A DNA stretch of 64,000 nucleotides from Agrocybe praecox (GCA_964017145.1 OZ024851.1:992001-1056000); one strand, 5' to 3'. Numbered from the stretch's first letter, positions 25,620-38,560 are shown. The notes: generated from the sequence alone by a model not told the origin. Made by a program: numbers and translations.

Positions 25620-27759
25620 TATGGAATCCTCGCCAGTGAGTATATGATCCATCAATTCGTTTGTCAAAAATAATTGGCCGACGGTCGACTCTGAGAAATC
25701 TATATGCAGGAGACAAAAAATCCCGCGGCAGATTCATTATTTGACAGCCTGACGTACTTTCTAAGAGCCTAGCAACATGCAGAGAAGCAGCTATTACTTC
25801 TAAAGATTTTTTTCTTCCACGCAATAGTATGCGCATACAATTATCTATTATTGGACATGTGTTTGATCATCTTACGTCCGACACTGAAAATAGCCGACTC
25901 GGACCTACAAAGCGCGCTCAAATCTATGCGCGCAACGTCTTTGTCCTAACACTGTTTTAGTTTACTTAGATAAAATGCGGGGAAGAGATATCAGGAAGAG
26001 TTGCAGCCCTGCACTTATATAATTCTCACTTGTTCCCTTCACAAATTGTAAACATCAGATTAGACAAAGCCGAAATGTCTAAAATTAGAATACACATTCG
26101 GAAAATGCCGAGTCTCCCTGGTTCATTCCTTGGGCCTTGGGTCATTCAGAACCGTCGCATATTTCAAGCTTGTTCCGCTGGTATATTCTTTAATCCTCTA
26201 GAGGTGTGGGATCTTTTTATGATGCTGAATTCTCTGAGCGAGGCGAGTAAACGGTATGTCAAAAACGTCATCCACCAGTCTTACTCTCCTTACTTCTTAC
26301 CGTGCCCTGAAAAAAATTCCTGTCGGAGTAGAAACTACGATGGGTGTTTAATGTTGAGGTAAAATGGCTTAGTTTTAGCGACCTTAGTAATAGTTTCTTC
26401 TTGTTCTCTTATAGGCGCAGATAATCCGGGTCAATGATGATGACGGGTTGCCAGTGAGCGTGCAACTTCCGAAACCTGTAACGATAACTATTTACACCGG
26501 AGCATTCTTTTGTACGGGCCTTTAGCAAGAGAATATGTACATTTATTAATTCTACGCATACGTGTCTCTCTGTCAGTGACTGTAACTTCCCCAACTATTC
26601 TTCTGTTAATGTGGCCTAAAACGGCATCCCACAAATCGCACGACTCCATACATAGAACGTACCCCAAATCGCCAAAAATTCGCTGTACAAAATTTGTAAG
26701 TGTGATATTCCGATAGTAAAGACTTTAGTTGCCATACGCCCAATGAGTTGGAAAAAATGACACTGCGTGGTCAAATAAGCTCACATATATTTGTCAAAGC
26801 TAGCGAATGCCCCATCTCACGCAGGGAATGACAATGACATGACTGCAGGCTCAGGTCACGCGCTCTCTCTGGCTGCTATTAAACAATATTTGGGGTTGCA
26901 AAGTTTGAAGTTCGTGTGGTGCGTCCTTCCTTGCTTCCGTTATGTTTCTTCCCAAGTAGGAGCGAGGTACGTATGGGGACCGACATCTTCTATGGTTTCT
27001 AAAAGCATCTAGGACGTGTCTTTTATGCCATTTCTTCTCCAATTCTACGCCTCTATGTGGTACCGCTTATGAAGGGATGATACGGCGACTCACTGAGTAT
27101 CTCGAGATATTCACGCAGTGACTACTCAATCCGGCCGTTGCCGATTTATTACCCTGATAAATCGCGCCAATTGACGACATGAACACCCAAGGATGAGACG
27201 GTTAACTCAAATAAGGCACCATTATGGGGAGGGGGCGGACATGTGTGATCTATGAGGACAAAGTTCGCAAGATTTGATTTATATTGATGGTCTTTACTGC
27301 TTTGGTTTAGATTCAGGCGGCCGGTGATATTTCCTTTGGCAACAAGACGTGTACAGGGAATGGTATAAGTGTTTTACATAAATACAACTCATACTCCGTG
27401 AGGGGCGTCGACTAGCTGTCAAAAGACACAGCATGATACCAGCGCTCGCAAAAAGCGGAAAGATGGTCGATCGCAAGTGGACGAGGTGCGCGCACCGCGA
27501 AGTTCAGTATGTGCAACCGCGGTCAGATGCCCCACGCCAAGCTATACAAGTTCGACAAAGGTGACTTTCGTTCGGACTACGATGTAATAGGATGTTATAC
27601 ATAAGGGTACATATTAAATACAGCATTTTGTGAGGGTTAACCTTTTGTGGTGTACCCAGTTCCCACTATTTTCCGTGTCAAAGTACCACCCAACATGTTG
27701 CATAAATATACGTTGGTGGCCATGCACATTCACCCCTATGTCAGAGCAGCGGTATAGGC
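25620..27759. other. Gene-poor stretch, no supported gene
   Basis: About 2.1 kb. A TATA-like CTTATATAAT at about 26016 precedes an ATG at 26074, but the frame that follows shows no domain and no consistent splicing. Other frames are short. No tRNA, long repeat or transposon signature seen. Confidence 0.35.
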
Positions 27760-28554
27760 TTACATCCCATATTTCCTTCTCAGGGCTGTCCAGGCTGGTC
27801 CCGCACCGGCATTGCGTGACACGAAAACATTCATATCTTGCTCGGTTATTCGATTGAAGTCGACGCGATTCCAGTACCGAACGAAGACATATAAAATATC
27901 TTGAGCATCTCGTTCAGAGCCACGTCTTCGGAGGGAGAATTAATTCATGAATAGATGAATTGCAAGAAACATACATCACCCATGTCTTCAGTTTAGCTCG
28001 GATGAACTCCGAGATTGATAAAAAAGGGACATTCTGTACTCTCATAGTGTTTGACGCGTCGAGACGGCGTGGACCTGTTTCTCCGGCAGGTAATATCTCA
28101 ATCTGAAAGGGATTCAATCAGACAGGTTACTAGAGAAGTGTTATGAATGATGATTGTCCGTACATCAATCGCCGGTATAAAACGACGGAACGTGACGTAT
28201 AACCTATAGGTACAACGTGAATTAATAAGCGAGAGTGGATTGCGGGGTAGTCGAATACCGGTTCGTCCAAGGAGAATGAGTGATGGTGAACTCGTCGTTC
28301 CCTGAGACGGCGTCGCGGGCTCTACGGAATGGATGTGCTTGGTTGCTACCTCCCTCGACAATACAGAAAATCTCCTGGATGAGAGCAGTAAGTATGGTGC
28401 AATAAGTAGAAAAGAAAATACACACATCGCTAAGGGGACTATTGGAGAGCACGGCAGTCATTACACTTCCATAGAATGCATGGGGTACAGTGGCATTTTG
28501 GAGAAGCACAGAGAGAGCAGCAGCAGCTTCGAGTAGCCTACGAGTTTCATGCAT
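27760..28554 (-). CDS. Possible nucleotidyltransferase-fold protein, 192 residues
   Basis: Five exons (28426-28554, 28259-28374, 28164-28203, 27975-28102, 27760-27925) join exactly to 192 residues. The N-terminus is an alanine-rich helix (LLEAAAALSVLLQ), then HAFYGSVMTAVLSNSPLSDEIFCIVEGG, which recalls the G-S...D-x-D strand of minimal nucleotidyltransferases, although the second Asp position is Phe. Later come RLYVTFRRFIPAIDIEILPAG, VPFLSISEFIRAKLKTWV and GSERDAQDILYVFVRYW, the last two resembling the helical part that follows such folds. Without the second acidic residue it may not be catalytic. No signal peptide. It diverges from MRS2 across 579 bases. The gene model is good; function is a weak inference. 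Confidence 0.65.
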
Positions 28555-29133
28555 GATGAGTGGGTGGAAGAAGATCGCAGGACATAATGTAACCAAGTAC
28601 CGAAGTTGAAGTAGTACTCGAAGGGTGATGGCAAGCTGGCTATGTAATAGGGCCACACATTCCAGCCCGCAAAAGAAATGATATCAGCAGATACTCGATC
28701 TTCTTTCGCCGAAGACGGGTATGCCCGATCAGGTGAACCAGGCAGCACGTTGCCGCAACGTTTTCACAAACCAGAAACTCGAACTGTCTGCTTCAAGAAT
28801 CAAGGTCATCGGAGGCCAGAAAGCCAATCTCAGGCCGGATAGAAAAAGAACGCCTGGGACCAGTTGATAATGGATCAAAAGACTCCGATAGTACTCGGAC
28901 TAACCGCCCAAGTGCATCGGGATTTTAGAAACAGAAAGAAATGGTTCTGGGAACGACAGAAAACCTTAATCGGGGCAGGGACCTGTATTTGAGTGGTCAA
29001 TATTCCAAAATAGTCTCCGTCGCGTGCCGTCACACTTATCACGTTGGTCACACTTGTGTTATTTTCCACTCCTCGCCTCTCCCTTCGACCGTCGCCTTCG
29101 AATCTGGGTATCAAGCCAGGTTGGGTTCCGCGC
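28555..29133. promoter_or_regulatory. Divergent promoter region (nucleotidyltransferase-like gene / MRS2)
   Basis: About 580 bases between two divergent starts. It must carry both promoters. No further gene or repeat is evident. Confidence 0.4.
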
Positions 29134-31129
29134 ATGCATAGGGCTTGCCGTACAAACCATGTAAAGGGTCTCAGTCTCTTCAGCAATGTCCCATCTGTCC
29201 CATGTCTACCAAAATCCAGAAATTTCACTGTGGACCATCGTCTGAAGAATACGGGGCTCTTTTCTGCCTATACGACAATACCTAAATATACGCGTCAAAT
29301 TTCGTGGTCGTTCAAGTCTCAAGCTAGAACTGTAGAGTTTACCGAATCCCCCGACAACGAACAAGATGCAGCTAGAGCTGCCATACTGGATAAAGTCATG
29401 AAAGGGCGTCAGCCGACCGACCTTATGCTACGATGTAAGGAGGAATCTCTGCCTAAGTATTCTATTTGGTTCTGATTACCCGATTCAGGTACCGTTCTCG
29501 ATGCTGAAGGTAATTTACCTCAATAAACCGCCGGGGCTTACGGAAAATAACGTGCTCTTAGGCAACGTGAAAACAATATCCGGGCAGTTTAAGAAGTCGG
29601 ATCTCAGTACAGAACATCGTTTGAATGTAAGGACGTGAGCCTTCGGTCTCTCATGAATAATTTGTTAACAATAACGGCTTTGTCAGGCCCGGGACCTCCG
29701 CAAAATTGATTCTAGGATTCCAAACCTTGTACCAACTATTTTAGTTCGCAAGGAAGCCGTTCTGGTATGTTTGTAAATCCGTGCCATATTAATCATTGTG
29801 TTCATCTTCCTATAGGTTAATATGCTTCATATACGCGCGCTTGTCAAAGCGGATGCAGTTATCTTGTTTGACACTTACGGTTCTGCTGATTCGAGGCTCC
29901 ATTCTGTGTTTCTATATCACCTTGAGGCATGTCGACTTTCGGATATCGAACCTGACATTTCTGATTCTTACTTCATGCATCAGCATAACCTGAAAGCGAA
30001 AGCAGCGGGATCGCCTTATGAATTTCGGTGATTTTCGCATCATCTTATTGATACGAGGATGCTAATACTGATACACCTAACTAGTGCTATCGAGTCTATC
30101 TTACTATCTGTTCTGAGCGCTTTAGAAGCGGAAATGGTATTTATACGCAACCTGGTCGGAGGACTGTTAGCCGAGATGGAAGATAACATCGATCATGACC
30201 GCTTTAAAAGGCTCCTTCACTATTCACGGCGCCTTACGAGCTTCAAAAATAGGGCTACACTGGTATAAAAAACAATTCGCATTATTCCAAAAGTTCTTGA
30301 GATGACGATGGTTCTAAATAGGTTGAAGAAGCCTTAGACGAAGTTCTCTCTCAAGGTGACCATATCTCGTCATCATAAACCTATTTTCACACTGTATTGA
30401 ATGTACTTTGTACAGATGAGGACATGGATGCGATGTATCTTAGCGACAAGAAAGCGGGAAATATAGTAGCCGATCACGAGGAACTAGAGGTTTTATTAGA
30501 GTCTTTCTCGAAACAGGTGGAAGAAATCGTGAATGAGGCCGAAAATATCGAGGTAGCCAAATCCTTCCTATCTTTTAGATCTCTCTGAGCGCCCTTCCTT
30601 TTCAGAGCAATGTTCAATCCACACAGGAGATTGTTGAATTAATTTTGGACTCCAATCGGAATGCTCTTTTAGCACTAGATTTACAGGTGTGTGCTATGTA
30701 TGTTTAAGTTTCACCGTCTGACATCATGTCCAGGTATCCATTGCTACTCTCGGAGTCGGTTCCGGCGCATTAGTGGCTGGTCTATTCGGAATGAACGTAA
30801 GTATACACAGTGCCCACATGAATGTGAGTTTTCATAGATCTGACCATCCCTTTTTTGTAAACTAGTTAATGAGCCACTTTGAACAACATTCATATGGCTT
30901 TTATGTAATGGCGGCATTCTCTTCCAGCCTCGCCTTCATCGTGGCTTGGTCGGGATTCCGAAAGTAAGTGTAATTGGTTTTTTATATGTCGATCTTCTTA
31001 TTGACCCCAAATAGATTATCCAAAATACGGAAAGTCGGCCTTTCCTCTACAACTCAAAAGCGAAAACCCACCGGCAAACATTGGCTACCTCTACCCCTCC
31101 GTAACAGAATCCCGGGTGGATGGTCATGA
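29134..31129 (+). CDS. MRS2: MRS2/LPE10-type mitochondrial Mg2+ channel (CorA superfamily)
   Basis: These inner-membrane pentamers carry Mg2+ into the mitochondrial matrix. Thirteen exons from 29134-29434 to 31015-31129 join to 441 residues. The basic, Ser-rich N-terminus (MHRACRTNHVKGLSLFSN) fits a mitochondrial presequence. The soluble part has ARDLRKIDSRIPNLVPTILVRKEAVLVN and RAIESILLSVLSALEAEM; the membrane part has VSIATLGVGSGALVAGLFGMN with the selectivity motif GMN at 369-371, then a second helix (VMAAFSSSLAFIVAWSGF) and a basic matrix tail. One intron, 29927-29983, appears to use GC-AG ends; it is 57 nt and open in frame, so unspliced it would add 19 residues inside a conserved helix. 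MRS2 versus LPE10 is not settled. Confidence 0.93.
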
Positions 31130-34100
31130 CCCCACTGTCGTACGTGAATATGAACAAACTTACACCCTAATCTTAGTAGCCTATCAAATCCCCCCTCCAA
31201 TACTATATCTTGGTTAATATTAGAAATTCTTTAAATCACTCCAGATTTTGCCAAGTCCAAGGACGAAAGAAGACTTTGGAACCATCGGACTATCTCATCT
31301 CTCTGCGTCCTCAAGACTGAGAAGTCCTGCTTCCGCTTCCAATCGAGATTCTTGCCTCACTGTATCTTGCTGCCCCGACCTATCGGCTGGTATATAAAAA
31401 GCCCTATCCGATATACTTTATCAAAATTAAATGCGGGGAAATGGACGCGCAAGGGTTCTCAAGCCTAAGTGTCATGCATATCCTGGCGTGTGCTTGCTGT
31501 CGCGGACTTTTGGTTACATGGTAATGGCGAGCTCTTGTCGAAGAGCTTGTGTCCGATATGCTGCCAGTGTACCGCAGCAAGGTTGTGCCAGTCCAGGTCA
31601 AGAGGTCATCATTGTAATTTGCATTAGCGAGGGACTATTTTACAGGTATTGTTTTGACAGGAAACGTCATGCCGTCACCCTTTCGTCCGAAGAGGGCAAG
31701 TACACACCCAACCCTGGCACCTCAAAAAGAACTTTAATTTGCCGAGAATCTGGGATACCGACAAGGGTCATGTCTAGCCTTCTGAGTTAGAGGTTCGTAA
31801 ATCGGCATATTCCTGTAGGGTTCGCCCTGAAAAGCTGCTGACCTTGAGAAATATTTTTGGAACTCTCAGTCATCGACATGTCAAAACCTTCGACAGCTTT
31901 TTTCATTGAAATTCTAAAACACTGGGAAGAGCTCATATGACTCTCTTGCAAACAATTCTCAAGATTACTTGACAGTGCACTGCCTTCTAGTTTCGTACCC
32001 AATGACCTAGCGTTCTTGCTGCATGGGCTGGTCAGTTGACTGACATTTTTTTATATGCCTCAAGGCAATGAAGCTAACAAGGATGACAGACTGCGCATAG
32101 TAAAAGTCAAAGCAACAATGCAAAAGTAAGCAGCGAATACAGTGGAGGAATTACTGCGTTGTGCTCAAAGAAGACTAAACTGCAAGCTTTCGGTGTCAGC
32201 GTTCACAATATTATACACTCCCATACGGCACAAAAATTCACAGGATAAAGCAGGCTCGAACCACCGGTTCTCTGATAAAAATCCACAATTCAGTTCATCT
32301 CTACGTGTCCAATTCTGTTCATCAGGCGCATTAATGGCGTCGAAAATGTCCCTAACAGTGCCGCCGATGTTCATGGAGTCATCAAGATGTATCAAGAGTT
32401 GTCAAATACTACAGGATCTTCAATAACGTACGTTGGAAAATTCCAGACATTTGCGTGATAACCTTCTTTTTTCTAACGTCGGTACGTCAATTTATCAAAA
32501 ATATTCCAGCAGGCATATTTATCCAGCGTCAGATAATATAATACTTGATCACCGCGTGCTGCTGGCCTTTCTGGCAAGCCTTAAGTCTAACTTCAAGTTC
32601 ACCAAAACTGATCGGCCATAATTTATATGATAATCAAACGCCGACTGTGACTGGGATACACGCTTTGTACCTGCTGTTCGAAGCATTTTTCCAGGGATGG
32701 ATGCTCTCTGACCAAAGTTTCATGTGGAATTGGAAGTATGTGTGTAGTCTTCCCATAATGAGTCGCTGAATTTCTCACAAAGATGCAAACCAAAGTAACC
32801 CTAGAAGATGTATCACGGGCCTCTTGAGTGAATTTCTCACTGCAGTGATATCACTTATATATAGCCTTCCTAATGACGCGTTTATTTTGTCAGGGATCTG
32901 CCACAGGTCCACGCTAGACGACCTTTGAAGTATGGGGAAGTTTGCAAATGGGAAACGAAGTTGGGGTACACACACACCCCAGGCATGCTTTTGGATCACA
33001 TGGGCCTGGCCATGAGTCGCGGCAATTTGCCCGCATTATTGAAAGATATTGAACGCTGGGACAGTTCGAAGAGAATCGGAAACTCAGATCAATGGGTGTG
33101 GCCAGGGAACGATTCGAAAGAAGAGGACACTCGACTTGATCTCCGTGTCTTAACACCCTTTCAGGCAGAGACGTCTGTATCTCCTCTCCAGATCTATATT
33201 CTTATATCATTGTGAGGTGGCACGTCATGGTGTAGGGCGCTGAATTTTCCGTGTAGACGCCTTCGGATGCTCGTTGGAATTTCGGAAGAGTCGACAGCAA
33301 AGGACGATAATCTAAGTGACACTCACGGTCTCGCGGTAACGGAAAGAGAACCCTGTTATCCATTCATTCAATTCTGGTTATCTCCGGAGTCAGCGAGTGT
33401 GCGTCAGGATGCAGAAGGCAGAAGGCAGACGCCGTTATTTTCGATCGAGCCCAAGTTTCTATCCCAGTTTCGGTTGTCCGACCTCGTTTATTTTTCAGGG
33501 TCTGTATATACACTTGGGAAAAGCCGAAATCACGAGAATAGAAAGTAGGAATTCTGTCATGAAAATAATAGCATCAAATCTTCCTTGGAATTTGAAAGAC
33601 CCAGCAACTTCGTTCCGCAGTCCCAGCCCCCAGAATATACACTTTTAGAATAGCCCAGAGATTTCTCCGCGGTCCGGAATAGAGCGAGTTGTCAACAAGT
33701 CCAGTCCAAGTACCCGGCAAGGAGAGAGGGGGATGTGGGTCGTTTATGGGTCTTTTCGTTGAATTTCAGCGCGTATTTATGCGTCGGTCGAAAGATAAGG
33801 AATGTCAATTAGATTGATGATACGCGAAAAGATAGACTTGCTTATCAAGCACGTTCCCAACGCAATACCAAAAAAAGCTTGAATCCTGTGAGCGAGTGCG
33901 AAACACTGGTCTGTTACGTTCATCTGTCAAGATGAGATGGACTAAATTAGATACATTCAAATGGAACTACAACATAAGATATCCAAAAATTTGTTTATAA
34001 CGGCGCATCAAGCAAAGGGTACATACGTAACTGCAAAACGTCAAAAAAAACAAAACAAAAATCATAGCAATGTTAGGAATAAGCGACGGGGATCCGTAAC

Positions 34101-34309
34101 GAAAGGATGGTTCAAAACGGTAAAAGCTCGTGATCATTTCAACGGAAGAATCAGGTATAACGATTGAAGGCACAGAAGAACTAGCTGCGTTCTTATTACT
34201 CCGCTGACCAACAGATATACTGGCCCGTGATCATTGTCCACCCAGAGAACGCCCTAGAGGCGCATGAAGGCCAGGTTATAATGGGTTACTGGAGGCGAAT
34301 AGACGGTGT
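31130..34309. other. Gene-poor stretch of 3.2 kb
   Basis: The longest region without a supported gene. A TATA-like GGTATATAAAAAG at about 31389 sits 40 bases before an ATG at 31431, whose 119-codon frame has several Cys but no recognised domain. Frames near 32140-33650 are short and do not join. No inverted or direct repeat was obvious by eye. It may hold decayed genes. Confidence 0.35.
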
Positions 34310-36032
34310 TCAATCCTTCATAGGCATAGGCATGTCCGGAATGAGATAATGCAAAGGTTTGCCTTCAATCCCACCAGGACCGAAGCTGCTTTTATGAACT
34401 AAATCATGTTGACTCTGGTCTTGACCCGCCTGGCTGCGTGTAGCGTAATGGCCTCCGTACACACTTCCCTGATCAGGGGTTGGAGAAGAGGACAGAGGAG
34501 ACGGAGACGCAGGTGATGAAGAAGTCGCAGCAAAAGGTGAAGAAGGTACGTCCTCATTGGGGTCGTAAGTTGGCACAGGTTTTCGTTTCTTTCCTCCCAA
34601 AGATTGTCGGTTCGTTTGCTTCGCAGCTGCAGTAGCGGGGTCATTCAACGTGGGATGATTGATATTACTTTGTGGGTATGCGGATGATGAGATGGAAGAA
34701 TGTGACTGATGAAGGACCCCTTGGGAAGGTGGTGTTTGAGATGGGGTTATGTTTGGATTGAGGTTTGAAAGAGCTGATATTTGATGAGTGTGGGATGTAC
34801 TAACAGACTGCGATCGAGACATACTGGCGGTTGTAAAGGTCGAATTTCTTAATCCGCCATGAGGCGAAACAGGTGAAGGAGGATATGTGTTCTGAGAATC
34901 AATAGATTGCCTTCCGACAACGGAATCGGGGACAGAAGGCCTTCTCACGGGAGGTGCGGCATACTCGTTAGATCCTCCAAAGCCGTTTGAGGTTGAAGAT
35001 GATGCTGAATATGTCCTGGAGCCCGTTTTCGATCTCGAACCTGGCTGATGTAGCACTGGAATTGTCGACAATGCTACCGCAGGTCCATTGAATGGGTCGC
35101 CATATATCGAGTTCTTTTCGGCCCCAAGGAGTTCTTGTGATGCATTGACGGGTATTGTACCTTTGGATGAGGAGTGGGTCTGATAATGCGGGGAAGGGAA
35201 GCCCTTCTTACCAACTGCACCCATCGTTCTTGAATCCACGGAACTTAAACCATTCCACTTCGCCACTGGCCCACGGCTGCCTTGAGCTCCATTGACCATA
35301 GTGGCTTTAGCTTTTCGATACAGGAAAAACCAGGCCGTAAGGACTATCGCTATCAGAGCAAATCCTCCGATGCAAACGCCAACAATAGTGCCTATATTTT
35401 TTGAGGCTGATGTGAATCCAACAACTGACGGGCTCGATGTAGAGGTTGAACTAGAGGTTGGAAGGAGAGTTGATGACACCGGTACGCTGCTACTACTCGA
35501 AGTGGGAGAGGTCGTTGACAAGACGCATGATGTATCACTTCCAGCAAGAACAAAAAACGAATTTGAGGTATCGCTGTATGATTGGTCTGGCACACTCGCG
35601 TTGATGGTGTACCATCCTTGGGGAACGTCGACTGATTCCCAAGTGAAAGACTGTTGTTGTGAGAAGAGGAATATGTCCGCGCCAATTTCCTCGAAAATGG
35701 ACACTAAGGATTGAGGTGTCGCTCCGGTCGGAACAGCCCTTCGGTCGTGATGGTCATCACTATCCGTAAACGTATTCCTCCTCGTGGACGATGTTGATGA
35801 AGGAGGTGGACCTTGGGGAACGCCAATGTTCGTTACAAAAAAAATGGCGGTGCTGTCGGGGCCGTTGTAAGACCATGTTATTTCCAGGGATTGGCAAGTC
35901 GTAGCCCGGAGGATGGGAACGAAAGAGAGGAGCGGCGATACTGTTACAGTAGATGCTGAATTCGTCGGCGTAGCTATATCCACAAGGTGAAATTAGATTG
36001 TAGTGCAACATCGGCGCAGCAAGCTTACCCAT
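34310..36032 (-). CDS. Ser/Thr-rich single-pass membrane protein
   Basis: The main exon 34310-35973 joins through a short intron (GTAAGC...ATAG) to ATG 36032 (MATPTNSAST). The N-terminal 100 or so residues carry a beta-rich segment (CQSLEITWSYNGPDSTAIFFVTNIG ... FTWESVDVPQGWYTINASVPDQ) resembling the ligand-like extracellular domain common in fungal surface proteins. A Ser/Thr-rich stalk (TTSPTSSSSSVPVSSTLLPT) follows, then one membrane helix (GTIVGVCIGGFALIAIVLTAWFFLYR) and a long Ser/Pro-rich cytosolic tail. The layout resembles Mid2/WSC-type sensors, but no Cys-rich WSC domain is present. No signal peptide is visible at this start, so an upstream exon carrying one is likely missing from the model. 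Confidence 0.72.
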
Positions 36033-37275
36033 TATGCCTTCAGTGAAGAAGTAAACGGCTGTGGGCGTGGTGGCACTGGAAATTATGTCGATATTCGAGC
36101 CCAAGAGCACTCAGAGTACCGCTGTACAAGTGAAAATATTCAGTGTGCTCCGCAAAAGGGACCTCCACAGTTGAAGTGGAGAGGTGAGAAAAGTGGCCTC
36201 GAGTGGAGTATGGGCGAGGAACAAGGACGACCGCCTCCAAATTGACCGAGCAGGTCAGCAGAACCACAAGGCAACAATAGCATCATAATAATTCCTAATC
36301 TTCCCAGGCATATATACCCCGGATAGGTAAAATCAGTATCATACATCGCCTTTTGGATGGGAAAGCTATAAAAATCGAGACAAAGACGTGTGTTAGAACA
36401 TATTTCCCGTGAATTTGATCTCAATCAAGGTTTCCATACCCACAGGGGTTTCTTCCCTTTACGAAACGTTTGAGCCTAAGATGCACGCCTTTTTCGACGG
36501 GGTTTATGGAAGAGCTCACCGCAACGTAATTTACAGCATTTTTAGTTGACCGCGAAGTGTAAATGTGCTCTCTGTTTTCGCCAACCACTTCAAGGGCATC
36601 GAAAACCGAACAATTCGAGCGGGACGGATATGTGATGATAGATTGCACGGCCTCAAGCCCGTATCATGATGTATCAACCGTCTCTTTAAAAGCTGCGGGT
36701 GTTATTACCTGGAGTCCAAAAAAGCTATGTGCATAAACATGAAAGGAGGAAGACAAGAGAACCTGTACATTCATCCTTCCCCGCCGTACGTCGACGCCAA
36801 TACAAGTCAGGTGATTGGACATCACCCAAGTCAACGCCGCTGCTGGCGCTAGAGGCTAGTACTAAACATTAAACCGTCTTAGGAGTTTTGTCTCCCTAGA
36901 AAGCTTGCATTCTTTGAGAACGGAAACGGCCAATATATACAGTACAACTTTTATTTTTTTTATTCGAGGAGATTTTACACGTATTGTACAATTTATCGTT
37001 TAATTTGGTCGTTGAGACGGTTGAGTAACCACCAATGCCGCCACACATAACCGGACACCGAACGTAGGTTCCTATCATTGGCATACTTACGTTCGACATT
37101 AGAATGAAGCGCCGCGGGGAAAGGGTAAAGGACCATATGAAAATGAATTTGAGGCTGAATGGTAGCCACGAGCGAGGGCCGACGCGACAACAAATGTGAA
37201 AAAGTAAATTTTGACAAGCCTGGAGTTGATTTGGAAATTTTGCAGAGCGTTTGTAGAATTTTCAATCCAGAAAAA
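36033..37275. other. Intergenic, 1.2 kb
   Basis: Separates two minus-strand genes and should include the missing 5' exon of the membrane protein; a frame near 36290 starting MMLLLPCGSADLL is a candidate leader but its splice is not clear. A poly-T run lies near 36950. No other gene supported. Confidence 0.4.
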
Positions 37276-38560
37276 TTATCCTTGGGCTACACCTATCGCT
37301 GCTCGCACTCGCAACAAGTCGCCCGGTTCGGTGGCTGATCCTTCCCAAGCCACGTTAGCTTCTTTCCTGAATACCAAGCAATGGGAGCTTCCGCCAAAGT
37401 GGAACATCCCCAACTCGTCACCGCGCTTCACAACCTGGCCGACCGACACCGTCGCTTGGCAGGTAGACACCTCAGTCATCCCGATGGCAATGAAGCACAT
37501 CAAGCCAATGGCCGGGATGGGAGACTCGATGAAAATGAGCATGCGAGTCGTAATCGCGGTGATGAATCCCAAGGAATGGAGGTACGGATTGTCAGAGCTC
37601 GGAGCGCCGAGCAGGGCTGGAGATTGGACAAAGTACGTCCCTGGGACGGTAACGATCTTCTTGATCTGGCCATCCACTGGGGAGTGCCATCGGTGGTAAC
37701 CCGTCACCTGCAAAAAGCCCTGCAAGACGGAACCGCCTACGAAGAGATCAGCGTATTCCGGATCGTGATTGAGCATATGGCGCAAGGAGTATGGTTCGCC
37801 CTTGATCCAAAACTGGTCCTTCTCTTGTACGTTGGCCTGTTTATTGTAGAACACCGATTCGCAAGCAGCGTTGATGACCGTAGGCTCTCCAGGGAGCTCC
37901 AGAGAGCGAACACCGTCATTCAACTCGCGTACAAAGAAGTCGTCCCAGGACGTATACCCCCAGTGAGGTTTGGAAGAGTCGCTACGGAATATTTGTTCGA
38001 AGGTAAGGCCATCGAAGCCCACTTCCATGGCTGTAATGGCGGGGCTGCTAAACCATCCACCTGGTCCGTCGGTGAGTACGTTGGTTGACGCATGGGACTC
38101 CAAAAAGATGGCCCAAAAATCGAAAATTTTCTTGAACTGAGCATTGAGCTTCTGTGCCAGGAGAGCAGTGAAGCCACCGTTGGTATTCATAGGCTCGGCC
38201 AAAATCATGTAGAAAGGCGGCCCAAGGTCCCCATAGAAGGGCGCCTCTGTAAGTATATCGTTCATAAGGTCAAGCAGTTCGGTGTAGTTTTTAACCTAGA
38301 GTGCAGATGAACGACTCTTCAATGGAGTAATTGATCAAAGTACGTACCAAAGTAGCGTTTTCGAACATGCGATTGAAGCCCATGTACATGTCACCATCGT
38401 TTTCGATCATGTCTTTGAGCTCCTGGATGGGGGGCAAAAGGGCAGCCAGCTGCTTGTGAATCTTCTCTACCTTGTTCTTGTGCCATCGTTCCAAGACTTC
38501 TCGATTGGCGGGGAGCCAACCACCCCTACGGAAGTGCTCGGTCAGACGGTGGTTCGACAT
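37276..38560 (-). CDS. PsiD-like decarboxylase of the phosphatidylserine decarboxylase family
   Basis: Two exons (38348-38560 and 37276-38295) give 410 residues. The N-terminal half (LPANREVLERWHKNKVEKIHKQL, then FDFWAIFLESHAST and the WDDFFVREL segment) is the PSDC region found in Agaricomycete enzymes. The C-terminal half has TGYHRWHSPVDGQI and GDELGMFHFGGSSHCLVF, with GGSS at 372-375 the place of autocatalytic chain cleavage that makes the pyruvoyl group. Psilocybe PsiD, an L-tryptophan decarboxylase, belongs to this group, as do relatives with other aromatic amino-acid substrates. No targeting signal or membrane helix, unlike mitochondrial PSD. Substrate is unknown. I see no kinase or methyltransferase of the psilocybin pathway nearby. 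Confidence 0.88.

Noticed and set aside
26074..26400. Possible gene behind a TATA-like box
   Set aside because: The frame shows no domain and I could not place introns that extend it.
37381..38088. 235-codon plus-strand frame
   Set aside because: Antisense to the PsiD-like decarboxylase, whose motifs are unambiguous.
37276..38560. Mitochondrial phosphatidylserine decarboxylase
   Set aside because: No presequence or membrane helix, and the N-terminal PSDC region plus GGSS instead of LGST point to the PsiD-like group.
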